15,232 nt of DNA from Entamoeba invadens IP1 (taxonomy: Eukaryota > Evosea > Mastigamoebida > Endamoebidae). Position numbers and translations under genes: made by a program. The notes under the pieces are model-generated. The model had not been told where the DNA came from and ran no database searches. It worked only from the letters and a program-made list of their open reading frames with translations. Positions 1 to 10,633 of this stretch are shown piece by piece; the stretch's first letter is position 1; the number at the start of each line of letters is the position of its first letter. The stretch is taken from the NCBI RefSeq assembly GCF_000330505.1, contig NW_004191860.1, forward strand, positions 3,600 to 18,831. The letters run 5' to 3'.

Positions 1-80
1 CAACTCATGTGGTGCATTTGATGAATGTTCTTTTTTAATACCAATATCCGTGTAAATTTGTGTCGGAATAACGTTTTTTT

Positions 81-1620
81 AATGACACTTTTTTACGAAT
101 AAATTCCAACTTCCAATTGAAGCTGCATTGTGTAAAGATATCAATGGAAACTCACAGTTAATTGCATTTGGATTCATGAGACATCGATTTACATCATACT
201 ATACTGACTTCTTGAGGTTTTTAAAAAGTCGTTTCGTTCTAATTAAGTGTTTTATTACTGACAGGAGTATTGCACAAACAACAGCTATCAAAGAAGTGTA
301 TCCAGATGTTGATATTGTGTTTTGTCACAAGCATATTAGACGTTATTTAATCTCTGCATTTGGAATAAACTCCAAAATTGTTTCAAATTTTGAATTGTTA
401 ATTAATGAAACTATCAAAAGCGAAGAATTAATCTCATTTATACAAAACTACAAACGTGTCGATAGTATAGTGGAAAGTGGGGATACGTGTGTTGATAAGA
501 ATGAGATATTTGCCGAATTCTTTGAATATTGTAACGGAGAACAACCGACTACAGCTTTTGAGTTGAAATCCAACGATAAAAAACGTATTTTGAAACAGTT
601 GATTGACACTAAATTCAATTGGCTTCCTGAGTTTACAAAGAGACACACGAAAGACACGATTACAATGTTGTAGAAGGTTTTTTTCGGAACAATAAAACAA
701 CAAACTGTGGTAAAATAGTAAGGTTAGTGGAAGTTACAACTATATTTATAGTAAAAGCCAGAAAGTTGTTGTTTGATAGTGTCACTGGATTCAAAGATGA
801 AGACTATAAAATACTCACCAAACTCATTGGAGTTGAAGCTGCAGCAGAAATACGTTGTGATTGGGGTAAAAAGATACTTAATTATTATTCAATGTTGGAC
901 GAATTTGGACCTCTCGAAACAAGCAGTAAAAGAGTGTGTACTTGTGTTGATTTTGTTCAACACGGAAGGTACTATCCTTGTTTTCACCAAGTGTATTGCA
1001 ATTTCTTTAACCCTGTAAAAAATTTAAAGAAATCGCTTTTTTCAAAGGACGATTTTGGGAAGAAAATATTTTTAGAAAAAACTAAAATAGCCAAACATGA
1101 GTTTTATCAAAGGACTATAAATAATTCATTATTCAACTGGGAAAGAAAGGACCGCATTGTGATATTCGATGAAATGGTCGACACGATTCTCAAAAATGCC
1201 ACTCGAAAACAAAAGTGGTTCGAACTTGTCAATTCGGTATATCATTCGTAAATTACATCAGAAAACGTGTTAAAAAGGAATGAGGAGTTGCAGGAGGTTG
1301 ATAGTGAGTTTAGTTCAAAAGATCTGGTTGTACTTCTTTCTGCAAAGGTGAAACCATCCAATTTAATAGACTATGTCTAAAACCATTTTTTTACCAAAGT
1401 CTTTAAGAAACGAACGGAATTTAAACCTCTTGGACCAGCACTTCAAATAATTGAATTGAAAGGTATTATTTGCAAAATATGCCTTGGTAGAGGACATATG
1501 GCAAAGTGTTGTCCTTCTTGGAATAAAACAGAAAATTATGATGGGTTAAATATATTCATTCAGTCTTTAAAAGGAGATAAGCGTAAAGAATTCGAATTAA
1601 AACATAAAAAAGTTGTTTGA
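81..1620 (+). pseudogene. MULE (Mutator-like) transposase, decayed, 5' end outside window
   Basis: Transposase that would cut and reinsert its own element. The order of motifs is that of MULEs. A DTF motif (first catalytic Asp, codon 84-86) is followed, after a one-base frame change in a T run at 89-94, by TNKFQLPIEAALCKDINGN. The second Asp is in CFITDRSIAQ (codon 260-262), then the C-x2-H motif VFCHKHIRR. The catalytic Glu is in VVEGFF (codon 673-675), reached by another one-base frame change near 662-664. A SWIM zinc finger CTCVDFVQHGRYYPCFH lies near 940-990, and a C-terminal CCHC knuckle CKICLGRGHMAKCC starts at 1471. The frame holding the Glu, SWIM and knuckle is broken by TAA at 1249 and 1378 and ends with TGA at 1618. 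The N-terminus is missing. The triad is intact, but with two frameshifts and two stops the gene is almost certainly dead. Family assignment is confident; no terminal inverted repeat was found downstream. Confidence 0.88.
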
Positions 1621-2900
1621 ATTCCAGTTGTAATTAGGATTTAACATGTGCATAAAAATAACTGTAAAAATATAATATTAAACTATTAACAAACTATACC
1701 AAAACAATTATTGATTTTAATTGTAGTAAATGTAATGTTTATTGTGTGAATATATATTTTACAAGACAAACAACGCTTTTATAAAATAATATAACATCAT
1801 TATAATGTTCTGTAGTAATTTGTGTTGTTTTATTAACACCAAATGTTTAATAACCATAGATTAATGGCGTTTAAACAGAAAATTTGAAAACCGATAAAAA
1901 ATAAATTGAAAAATTAAAAATTATTGTTTTTTCTTTTTGTTATACATAATACGTTTTTTTAGTAAATAACAAAAAATATTATAGTTTCTGTTCTATTTGT
2001 AGTTGTGGTTGCGGGTCGAAACGATCACCCTAAAACAATCTTTTTTAATTTTTTTCTTTAAAATGGTAAAAATAACGTTTTTAAATCTAATTTCACTTAT
2101 TCAAAAATGGAAAACGTGTATTGTAATACACATGAAAAAAAAATCCCGATAAACGAACTAATAATTAACCCTTCGAAAACAAGAAAAATCAAAATTTGTT
2201 AAAAATAAAAATCTTAGTTAATCGAAATGTAAATGTGACCTTTTTTCTATAATTTTTTTCCAAAAAAGCTAGACACCCTGGAACGACGGCTCTAGTAAAT
2301 TTTTATGGTAAATTGTTATAAATTATAGTAAAAAAGTGAATTTTTTGTTGAAGTTGGGATGAACAAAGGTTCACTTTTTTTTTACTTGATCCTTTCAGAA
2401 ACAAGTCACAGTTCAATGGAAAAGTCAGATCAAATATTTATTGAGATGTCCACAACTAATTACGATAATAAAATTAATTATAAAATATAACAAAGACTAA
2501 ATTGCATCATAAAACATATTGGTTCAAATTATTCAAAATCAATTACATCATAAAATAACAAAGAAAAAATAATAAAGCATAGACTTTGAGGTGTATTGAA
2601 ATTTCAATATGCAATTGATCTCAAAAACAATTACAAGGGAAATTAAATAGTTTTTTTGTAAACTTTGAAAAATTCAAAAATTTAAAAATTGAGTTTTACT
2701 ATTTTTTTGTAGAGAAATAAGATAAGACGTAAAGACACTTTTGTTTGTTCCGACTTTGAAAAATAAATCTTAAAGAAAATAAGTGTAAAATAAACAAAAA
2801 ATATCTAAAATACATTTTCAAAAGTATCAAAAATCGCAAAATCGAAAAAATTCTCGAAAATGAATTAAACAGTCAATATAGTCGCGTTTGTATAAACTTT
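1621..2900. other. AT-rich non-coding stretch after the MULE gene
   Basis: No open frame with gene-like composition on either strand. The first part may be the 3' flank and right end of the MULE, but I found no inverted-repeat terminus. A slightly GC-richer patch occurs around 2000-2030 (GCGGGTCGAAACGATCACCC) and another near 2268-2295. TTAACCCT at 2165-2172 is a candidate piggyBac end (listed separately). Otherwise it is A/T runs. Confidence 0.6.
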
Positions 2901-3589
2901 GATCACCATGAGGTTTTATGGTCACCTGTTGGGTTTCAAGTCGTGCCACTGTCAAAGAAGCAAGATATGAATTCATTATTTGGTATTTTATTTTTTATCA
3001 TTTTCAAACAAAAACAAAGGGCAAAATTGATTTGATATTATCATTTTCTTATACAATGTTATTGTATATGGTAATCAAATGCTTATTTTGCATTTACTGT
3101 TTATGCATTTTCAAATTGTGCATTTTTGGGCAACAAACAAATAATTTTAACTAAAAATAAAAGGATAATACAAATTATAAACAAAAAAAACAAATAGCAA
3201 AAAAACTTAACAAATAATAAAAAATTATTTTGAACTATATTATATAATAAAAAATATTATTTATAAAAATGGAAATTTAATTAATAATAGTTTTGTAATA
3301 AAAATTTTTCAATTTGATAGAATTATCAACAAACACCATTATAACATGATTATAACCATAATACTTATGCATATACTTCAACGATGGTTGTTTATAATGT
3401 TGAGTAACAACATCACGATGTCGTTATAACACAAGTTTTCAAAAACTTATCCATAAAAAGAAAAAAATGGTATAATGACCCCTATTTTTATTTTATTTCA
3501 CGATAATTTTTTCGAGGTTCAATAAAAAAGAACGTATTGAATGAAATAAACAGTTCCTACTTTATAAAAAATTAAACAAAATAGAAAAA
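2901..3589. other. AT-rich stretch with one unsupported 78-codon open frame and an imperfect hairpin
   Basis: The plus-strand frame 2918-3154 starts at a true ATG, but only its first 25 or so codons have ordinary composition; the rest is AT-driven hydrophobic residues, so I do not call it a gene. At its start GATCACCAT (2901-2909) and ATGGTCACC (2917-2925) form an imperfect hairpin. From 3160 to 3589 there is only A/T-rich DNA, including a segment near 3402-3480 that resembles one near 9748-9825. Confidence 0.5.
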
Positions 3590-5228
3590 TCATTTCATTT
3601 TCATTAAAGCACCAGAAAGATTGTTCAAAAATCCACTCGTTTGCAAGGGTGGTAATTTGAGTTTGTTTTATACGCGTTTAAGGCAGCTATATCAATCATA
3701 TCATATAAAGCCCTGATGTTCCACCTGTTTGTTCGACGTCTACACGTATAATACCTGGTCATCTGATCCACAGTGTCAACCCCACCCATTTTGTGGTTGT
3801 AATCAAAAATGGGCTGGGGTTTGTGTATTGTCATTTTTTCTTTGCCAATGAACACATCCTGCTCGACGACTTCAATTTCATTCTTTTCGTGGCAGGTTGA
3901 CAAGACCAAAACAAGCTTCTTTTTTTGTTGTAGTAAGTGATATGTTTACACTTTCCTTTCGAGAAAAAGATGGTGGTATCGGGAGTTCTCCATTTGATGG
4001 TCTTTGCTTCATCAAAAAGTTCTTTCCTATTAATCTCTATGGTTCACAAAAGTTGGCACACACACGAAGCAAGGTAGTGTGACAACCTTAACATACAGAA
4101 GAAGTTGTCACACACAACGGTAAACTTGTTACCACGGCTTAACATGGGTAGCACCATGTCCCTGACCACTCTAAAGCCCTGATTGTTCTCCTTACCACCA
4201 CACTTACCACAGTACATTTGGAGGTTTAGAGTCATTCCTGTCTCACAGTCAGCACACATCTACAAGTTAGAAAACTATAAATAACTCAAATAAACAAATA
4301 ATTAAATTATTAAATTTGATCATACATGTCAAACCAATAATAACTATCCGTTATTTTGACTTCATAAATAAAACTCATTTAGTAAAAATAGAACAAACCC
4401 AAAACTTTATACCATAACGTCCAGGCTTGGACTTAATAAACACCTTAGCCCACATATGCCCTTTATAAGAACACAAATGTTCGTCAACCGAAACACTATT
4501 ACTAAGTTTGTAATAGGTTTGGTTGACAAGGTTAGAAATAAACTTATCTAACATCACTCTAATTTTAGAAAAGCTGTCGTGTGCATTTGGAGTTATTGCA
4601 GGGACGACTTTAACAACTCCACTACCAACGATGCCCTTTTTGATTCTGACATCTTTCCTGAGTTGCTCTTCAGAGAGATCTCTGAAATCTCGATCTGAAT
4701 ATTTCGCACAGTTGAAATACTCTCCTTCTGGCCCGTTTTCAGCTTCCTCTTTCTCTTCGACATCCCCATCATCTGAAGTGTCTGATGCATCATCACAAAC
4801 ATCATCTGGCTGGCCCACATCGTAAGTTTCAATGTGTGAAGAAATGAATTTAAACATGTCACGTGGCATGCTATTTCTATAAATAGATTTTCCGTGGTCG
4901 ATTGACCAAAGCTCTTCCACGGGATTTATGACATCATGGTGAGCTCCCATGTAGAGAAGAATTCCTAGGTACCTCAGGATGCTCGTTTTAGGAAGTTTGT
5001 TATCATCAGTCTTATGTTCTTTGGCTATTTTTTTATTTGAAAACAATAAAAGGTTATTTGTTATCTCTTCACAAAAAACAACCTAAAACACTCAACTTCA
5101 GTTAAATTGCGTCCTTTGGGATCAAACGAGTAAGTCGGATTAAGCGAATCTTTAACGTGTCATGAGCTTTTTGGTGCTTCTCCTTCTTTTTTCCATTTAA
5201 ATGTGCCAACAATCTCATATTCTTGCAT
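3590..5228 (-). pseudogene. piggyBac transposase with one intron, frameshifted
   Basis: Transposase of the piggyBac superfamily (DDD nuclease, TTAA-specific, seamless excision). In minus-strand order: ATG at 5228; VECFRLFF; NKKIAKEH; LGILLYMGAHHDVINPVEEL; an acidic stretch (DDASDTSDDGDVEEKEE); first Asp in SVDEHL (4483-4485); SKPGRYGIKFW; the intron 4398-4260; CADCETGM; second Asp in VVCDNFF (4107-4109); third Asp in GGVDTVDQM (3775-3777) followed by RRRTNRW, the most conserved C-terminal block; last residues LSGALMKMK with TGA at 3590. Breaks: TGA at 5160-5162 and 4044-4046, and frame changes at an A6 run (5073-5078), a T8 run (3920-3927) and an A5 run (3627-3631). No C-terminal cysteine finger is visible. 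The triad is intact, but the gene cannot be read through as it stands. ATG 5228 was chosen because a stop lies 48-50 bases upstream in frame. Confidence 0.92.
4260..4398 (-). other. spliceosomal intron in the piggyBac gene (GTTTGTT...TAG)
   Basis: The minus strand reads GGTATAAAGTTTTGG, then GTTTGTTCTATT at the donor, and ends CTTGTAG before ATGTGTGCTGACTGTGAG. Removing the 139 nt joins YGIKFW to MCADCETG in phase 0, which is the usual uninterrupted piggyBac context after the first catalytic Asp. Without splicing the frame ends at TGA shortly after the donor. GTTTGTT donor plus TAG acceptor is the known Entamoeba intron signature. The intron is more AT-rich than the flanking exons. Confidence 0.85.
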
Positions 5229-6151
5229 AAGGTTTATGTTTTTTAATTCGATAAAAATGTTTGCGATAGAAATTTATTGTTTTAATTTAACATATTTTAA
5301 TATTATATTCATTAACATATATATAATATTACCATATAAAACGATCAGTAAATAAAATTTTAAACTATTATTGTATTAAATAAAAATAATCTAAATTAAT
5401 AAAAAATCATAATGAATTTAATAAATTAAATTGATACTTTTTATTAAATAATACAAATTATAACTAATTTTCATTGTTATTATTGATTATATTTATTGGT
5501 CAAACTAATTTAAAATTGAATTATTAGCTTGTTTTTATGTTTCATTGAGTGGAATTATTTTCGGACGTTTTATGGATAGATATATTTTTTTTGTTGTCTT
5601 GTATTCAAATTAATATACAATAATTTACAATAATAAATAAATTATTGTAAAAATATACGATTGCTACTTTTGAAATCTATCAAAATATAAATAACGATTC
5701 AAATTTCTTAATTAAAAAAAACAAAACAACTTTTTAAAAAGTTAACTGTATTTCAAAACTCTGTACTGTTTCCAAAATTTATATAAACTCTTTGTCCTAG
5801 TTTCCCGTTATTTACTATTTTTTATTTGTTTTTATTTTCTATTTTTCTTGTTTGTTGAACCAACAACGGTACACAGTTTAAAACCCTTAAAAATCAATAC
5901 AATTTCAATTATTGAACAAAAAATCGGGAAATCACCCAAATATTGGGTAAATCTTTTCCGATTTTCCAGGTTCGTTATTTGGTCAGTGATCCATTTGATA
6001 ACTAAACGTCAGTAAAATTATATCTTTCAAATAAACATGAGATAAACTACAATTTAATGAATAACAAATGATGTGACGGAGGACACCATTGCATCAAATA
6101 ATGCAACACTTTAACGAATAATTATTTTCTATTTATTTTAACAATTAAATA
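5229..6151. other. AT-rich non-coding stretch upstream of piggyBac gene
   Basis: No gene-like frame. It probably includes the piggyBac promoter side, but no promoter element can be named with confidence. It contains the long imperfect palindrome at 5918-5966. GGTTCGTTATTT at 5969-5980 recurs at 6492-6503. Confidence 0.5.
5918..5966. repeat. imperfect palindrome / hairpin
   Basis: Core ACCCAA (5934-5939), three-base loop ATA, TTGGGT (5943-5948), extended outward by AATCGG (5922-5927) and CCGATT (5958-5963) with A and T runs beyond. In DNA this AT-rich it stands out. It could be a transposon end, a protein-binding site or a transcript hairpin; nothing in the sequence decides. Confidence 0.6.
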
Positions 6152-6358
6152 TTGGCCATCGATAACATAAAACAACAAACATTTAAAAAAACAAGGCCAT
6201 TCATCAAAAGAGTATCAAATCAAATAAACAGTTATAAAATAAAAATTTTCGATTGTAAAGTCTTAACCGATTTATATAATGCTTGTTTTACTCATTTATA
6301 CTTTTCATTTTTATCTGAAACACAACTTGGTGATTCTGTAAACGTGGATATTGAATAA
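6152..6358 (+). CDS. short open frame of unknown nature (probably not a gene)
   Basis: Sixty-eight codons open before TAA at 6356-6358, with more varied codons than the surrounding AT runs (for example LTDLYNACFTHLYFSFLSE, then ETQLGDSVNVDIE). It has no ATG in frame: the first usable codon is TTG. I recognise no domain. It could be the 3' remnant of an older gene or transposon, or a chance frame. It lies between two copies of GGTTCGTTATTT. Confidence 0.18.
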   Translation: MAIDNIKQQTFKKTRPFIKRVSNQINSYKIKIFDCKVLTDLYNACFTHLYFSFLSETQLGDSVNVDIE

Positions 6359-6831
6359 AAAAGTCGTGTTTTCATTTTTTAACAATTTTGTGTTATGGTA
6401 ATCAAAATTTTAATCCCAAGTTTGTTTTTTATATTTTTCAAGTAAATTATTGGTGCAAGATTTATTTGTCAAGTAAAATTTAAAAAATCCGGGTTCGTTA
6501 TTTTGTTTTTTTCGAGTAAATATTTATAACAAAAAATGAGGGTTAAGAAAAGAAAAGATAATTTAGGAATAATAAGTCCAATAAATTGGGTCATTTCAGT
6601 ACAAAGTTTTGAAAAACAGTTTATTTTTAATATATACACAACTACTTTAATATAAAAATTATAATACAAACTTATTAGTAAACGATTATATTATTTCATA
6701 TAAATACAACAACACAATTTATAAAAGTTTTAATTGTTTTTTAACCTGATTGTGTTTAGTATCGATTATATTTTTTTTACTATCAATATTTATTTAAATA
6801 ATATATTTATTTAAATAAATGATATTATAAT
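6359..6831. other. AT-rich spacer left of the hAT element
   Basis: No gene-like frame. AGGGTTAA at 6539-6546 is a possible piggyBac terminus. Just left of the hAT end a 14-bp word TATTTATTTAAATA occurs twice (about 6787-6818), making a palindromic AT block that may have been an attractive hAT target. Confidence 0.5.
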
Positions 6832-9501
6832 TAAGGTTGACGGAAAAAAAGTAAAATTTATTTTACCTATTCCGGTGTAAAGTTTAAAATTTTACCTTTT
6901 TACCAAAAAATAATAAAAAATAAAAATATCGTAAAAATGATTAAAAAAATACAAAAAATTTAATAATAATAAAAAACAAAAAAATAAATCAGCATTATCA
7001 ATTAATTAAGACCAAAAAACAAACATGATTAAAACAATGGATAAATGTTTTTAAATGTGTTTAAACATAGAATTGTTATTTTTAAAAAAATTGTATTTCA
7101 AATAATAAATTTCAAATATTATAAATGTATTAACAAGTTAACTTAAATATTTAAATAGATCGAACTTAAATACAAATATGTGTGAAATCAAAAAAGAACC
7201 CAAATTAATGGATTACTTTACAGTGAAGATTACAGTCAAAGATGAGTGCCTTTGTAATAATTGTAATTTTGTTTACAAACTAGTAATGAATAAATGAAAA
7301 AGAAAGACAAATATCCGTTATATTCAGCATCTTAAACAACAACAGGAAGACATTCATAATTTAATTTACAATAAAAAAGATAAACATTTTTAAAAAACAG
7401 AAGGCACAAAACTTGACAAAAAAACAAAAGAAAATTACGATAAATGTTTAATAAAAATGATATCAGGAAAAATGTTGCCGTTTTCAATTATAAAAGATGG
7501 AATATTTCAAATATTTTGCAAGACGAATTCAGATGGAAAGTACATTCCACCTGGAGGTGAAAAATTGAAAAAAGAAATGAAACAAATACAAGAAGAGATA
7601 AAAAAAGAAATAATGCAAATATTAAATACATGACAACTGAAAGATTGTCATTTATTTCGTTCACTTCTGATGGAAGAACATTTAACTGTCGTAACAAAGG
7701 AGAGACGATTGCTTTTGCGTGTCATTTTTTAAACAAAAGTGGTGATGTATGTGTTATGCTACTTTCTTCCCCAACACTTGAAAGGCCAATAACTTCAAAA
7801 TCACTTTATGAAACGCTTTGTAAAATGTTATGTGAATATGATATTACATTAAATGAAAAAGATTGTGAAGTTATAATAGTAACAGAAGAAGGAGCTAATA
7901 TGGTATGTGCTTTTGGAGATAGTTTTTCGGCGTTTGCTCCAAATAAACAACATGTATTTCTTCCAAAAATAAATAGACTGGATTGCAATGCGCATAATTA
8001 TCAGACATGTATAAGAAATGCAATAGAAACTGTCATTGAAATAGAAGATCAATTATCTTTATGTGACCATATCGTTGCAAGGTTTAACAATAAAAAGAAG
8101 ACTTTGAAATATTACAATACGAATGTCTCCAAAAAGAAAAACGTTGTATTCTTCCCAGTATCACTAATTCGACACTAATTACAAGAGAAAGTGAATATGA
8201 TATTGATGAAGATTATAGAAATTTGTTTGTTGGAAGAGTAGAAACCAGATTTAATACTGTTTGTTTAATGATAGAAAGTGTTCTGCAGAAAAGACTCGGA
8301 TTAGAGGAACTGTTTAAGAAAAACAGACATGTTGATAAACTAAAAATGCCAGATTTTGATTTACTTGAAAGCATTGTTGATGTATCAGAATTAATAAAAA
8401 AATGAAACAACACCTTTTAGTGGTGAAAAACTATAGCATTTTTTTTAGCTTTTTGTAAATGTAAAAAACTTCGAGATAAAATTGATAAAGTTTAAATAAA
8501 AGTCGCTGTGGAAAATAGAATTGCTAAATGGAATGAAAAATATATAGAAATAACCATTTTTAAAATAAAAACGGAATATTGTGTTTATTTAAAAGAATTA
8601 ATATTTAAATTTGAAATTAACACCGAGAGACTTTCTAATGAAATGAAGTTCTATTTGGCGCTCTACTATTTCATGGAAAAACATCTACAAAAAGTAATAA
8701 ACAAAGAGCCATGGGTTATTTCAACGTTGTTAGATCCCTTTTATTCAACCAACACTTTCTTTGGAGAGTTGTTTGAAAAGAGCAAAACGATATTAAATAA
8801 ATATATAAATACTAATGAAAACACAACAACCCAAATCGTTGTTTCTGTTCCTCACACAACTGGTTTATTTCGACAACCTCAATATTCCGAGTTAAATTTA
8901 TTTTTGAATAATAAAACTCTTTATTATTCAAGAGTTGTTACTGAACTTGGAAAGTGGTGGGTAGTTTATGGAAAACATATGTATCCAAAACTTTATGATG
9001 TGGCAATGAAATACATTTGTATTCCGGCAACAGAAACAACACGTGAAAGAATGTTTTCGGAAATTAAGAGAATATTTACTGATGATCGAGTTAACCGATC
9101 GATTGATTCTTTTGAGTTGTGTTCATTTACAAGGAAAAATGTTCAAATGATCAAAACTGTAACCACCTCTAAATCACAAAAATAAACAATATAAACTTAT
9201 TTGTTTTTGTGTTTTATGTTTTAAATAAAATTATATTTAAAATAAAAAAACATTTATGTTTAGTTTGTTTCAATTTAAAATTGTTACCAAACAACATTTT
9301 TTTGCTTTAATATATATTAAATCAACAAAAGTAATTGTGATAACATTTTATTTTGATTTTATTTTTGATTTGACCAAAAATGTATAGCTTGAAAAAATGT
9401 GCAGAAAAAACGGCTGGATCTAAAAGATCCAATGAGGTAAAATTTATACTTTTTTACCAAAATGAAATATTTCATGGTAAAATAATTTTACGTCAACCTT
9501 A
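6832..9501 (+). mobile_element. hAT transposon with matching terminal inverted repeats
   Basis: The left end TAAGGTTGACG (6832-6842) and right end CGTCAACCTTA (9491-9501) are exact 11-bp inverted copies that fit the hAT terminal pattern YARNG, and they enclose an hAT transposase gene in the expected size range (2670 bp). Subterminal TTTTACC/GGTAAAA words repeat near both ends (around 6861-6903 and 9435-9483), resembling transposase-binding repeats. I could not find a convincing 8-bp target duplication: the flanks are ATTATAAT and TATATTAA. The duplication has therefore decayed, or one end is not the original partner. Confidence 0.8.
7178..9185 (+). pseudogene. hAT transposase with N-terminal BED finger, decayed
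   Basis: About 670 codons in total, normal for hAT. Starts at ATG 7178. A BED-type finger comes first: MDYFTV, CNNCNF, then YIQHLKQQQEDIH, interrupted by TGA at 7295-7297 and TAA at 7391-7393. Next come MISGKMLPFSIIKDGIF and a helical linker, then a one-base frame change at 7630 into FTSDGRTF (first catalytic Asp, 7669-7671), IVTEEGANM, and LDCNAHNYQTCI (the C-x2-H block). A further frame change between about 8100 and 8160 leads to VETRFNTV and IESVLQ. More breaks occur at 8403-8436 and TAA 8493. The last open part carries LGKWW and the hAT dimerisation block ATETTRERMFSEIKR, with catalytic Glu at 9045-9047, ending TAA at 9183-9185. The second catalytic position reads Glu (7885-7887) rather than Asp. 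Inactive as it stands; family assignment is secure. Confidence 0.92.
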
Positions 9502-10633
9502 TATATTAACATCTTTTTATTTCAATTTATAATTATCAGTTGTTGAATTTGCAATTAATAGATTATTAATAGTCTGTAATATTTATTTTTTTATCTGATA
9601 TTTATAAAATTTTTAAAAACAATTTAGTTATTATGTCAATAAAAATTTTTGTTGTGTATTTATCAAATTGTTTTTTTTTCTGTTGTTTAAAAAACATAGT
9701 TAAATAAAACAATATCAAAGTACATAATAACACAGTTTTCATTAGCCAAAAAATAACAACATCACGTTTATAATAATAATTAACATGTTTTTAAATTATT
9801 CATAAAAACCATTTGTGATATAATTTGTACAAATCACAATTGCATAAAACTAAACATTATTAATATACTTTCTATTAAACAACCATTTAAACGTTGTAGA
9901 TAATTTAAATAACTCGTTATAAACGACTTGTTGTATGTTTAATATTAAAAATGGACATTTATTATTTGTATATATTGATGATTAATTTGATAAAATAATT
10001 ATTTAAAATGCAATTTTTTGTTCTTCGAATAACATCAAAATTTCAAATTTTTGCAAATAAACATTTTAAGAACTTGTTTTATTATTTTTAGTTAAAAAAT
10101 ATTGTTTTACATAATGGAATAGGTAAAAATAATCATATTTTAACTTCAACCTTATTTTACAAATAAAAGTCATTTTACTGAAAAAATTTAGCGTTTTCGG
10201 GTTTTAAACACATTATAAAAACTTAATAAATTTTGCATAATAACCTTTACATCAATAATCCAGATAAAAAATATACTGATAATTTATAAATTTAGTTTAC
10301 ACAATTTGTAAATCAACAAAAAACACAAAGACGTTTTATTTTGCAACTTGAAAGTATGTTTGTATTGTTTTTATCAATAAACTTGACATTATTTCATTTA
10401 TTAAAAAATGTTAATATTACAACATGACATCAGTCTTGTTTTTATGAACAAACAACCGTTATTAAATTTTAAAAACCAAAAGAAAAATAGCAGAAATGAA
10501 TATTTTGGTTATAAACATTCAAGGATTTATTAAAAAATATAGATAATTTTAATAACTGTGGTATTTACAAAATTTTGTTTTATTTGGCTGTAAATATTTA
10601 CAAATTACAAAATAAAAACTAATACAGCAATTT
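9502..10633. other. AT-rich spacer containing a second hAT-type terminus
   Basis: No gene-like frame on either strand; long A/T runs. The only structured segment is the terminus-like sequence 10104-10154, given separately. The segment 9748-9825 loosely resembles 3402-3480. Confidence 0.5.
10104..10154 (+). repeat. hAT-type right terminus (solo or diverged)
   Basis: Ends CTTCAACCTTA, matching the hAT right end CGTCAACCTTA at 9491-9501. It is also related further inward to the reverse complement of the left end: GGAATAGGTAAAA is shared with 6833-6890. It carries TTACATAATGGAATA (10107-10121), found again at 14971-14985. It is the end of a related element whose left end is not visible, or a diverged duplicate of the end at 9501. 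Confidence 0.6.

Larger units (their letters stand above)
2165..6546 (-). mobile_element. possible full extent of the piggyBac element
   Basis: piggyBac elements insert at TTAA and usually begin CCC/CCT and end GGG. TTAA followed by CCCT occurs at 2165-2172, and AGGG followed by TTAA at 6539-6546. These lie roughly symmetrically around the transposase pseudogene (about 1.4 and 1.3 kb away). The ends match only over CCCT/AGGG; beyond that there is just a loose shared TCGAAAA motif at different distances. Such 8-mers can arise by chance in 15 kb, so these boundaries are a suggestion only. A shorter element around the gene is equally possible. Confidence 0.28.

Noticed and set aside
2890..2970. 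tRNA-like segment containing GGGTTTCAAGTC
   Set aside because: The putative T-arm does not pair and no acceptor or anticodon arm could be built.
4523..4862. Open frames on either strand overlapping the acidic part of the piggyBac gene
   Set aside because: They are alternate-frame shadows of the piggyBac coding sequence.
6824..9509. 8-bp target duplication for the hAT element
   Set aside because: ATTATAAT and TATATTAA match at only about half the positions; similarity is explained by AT composition.
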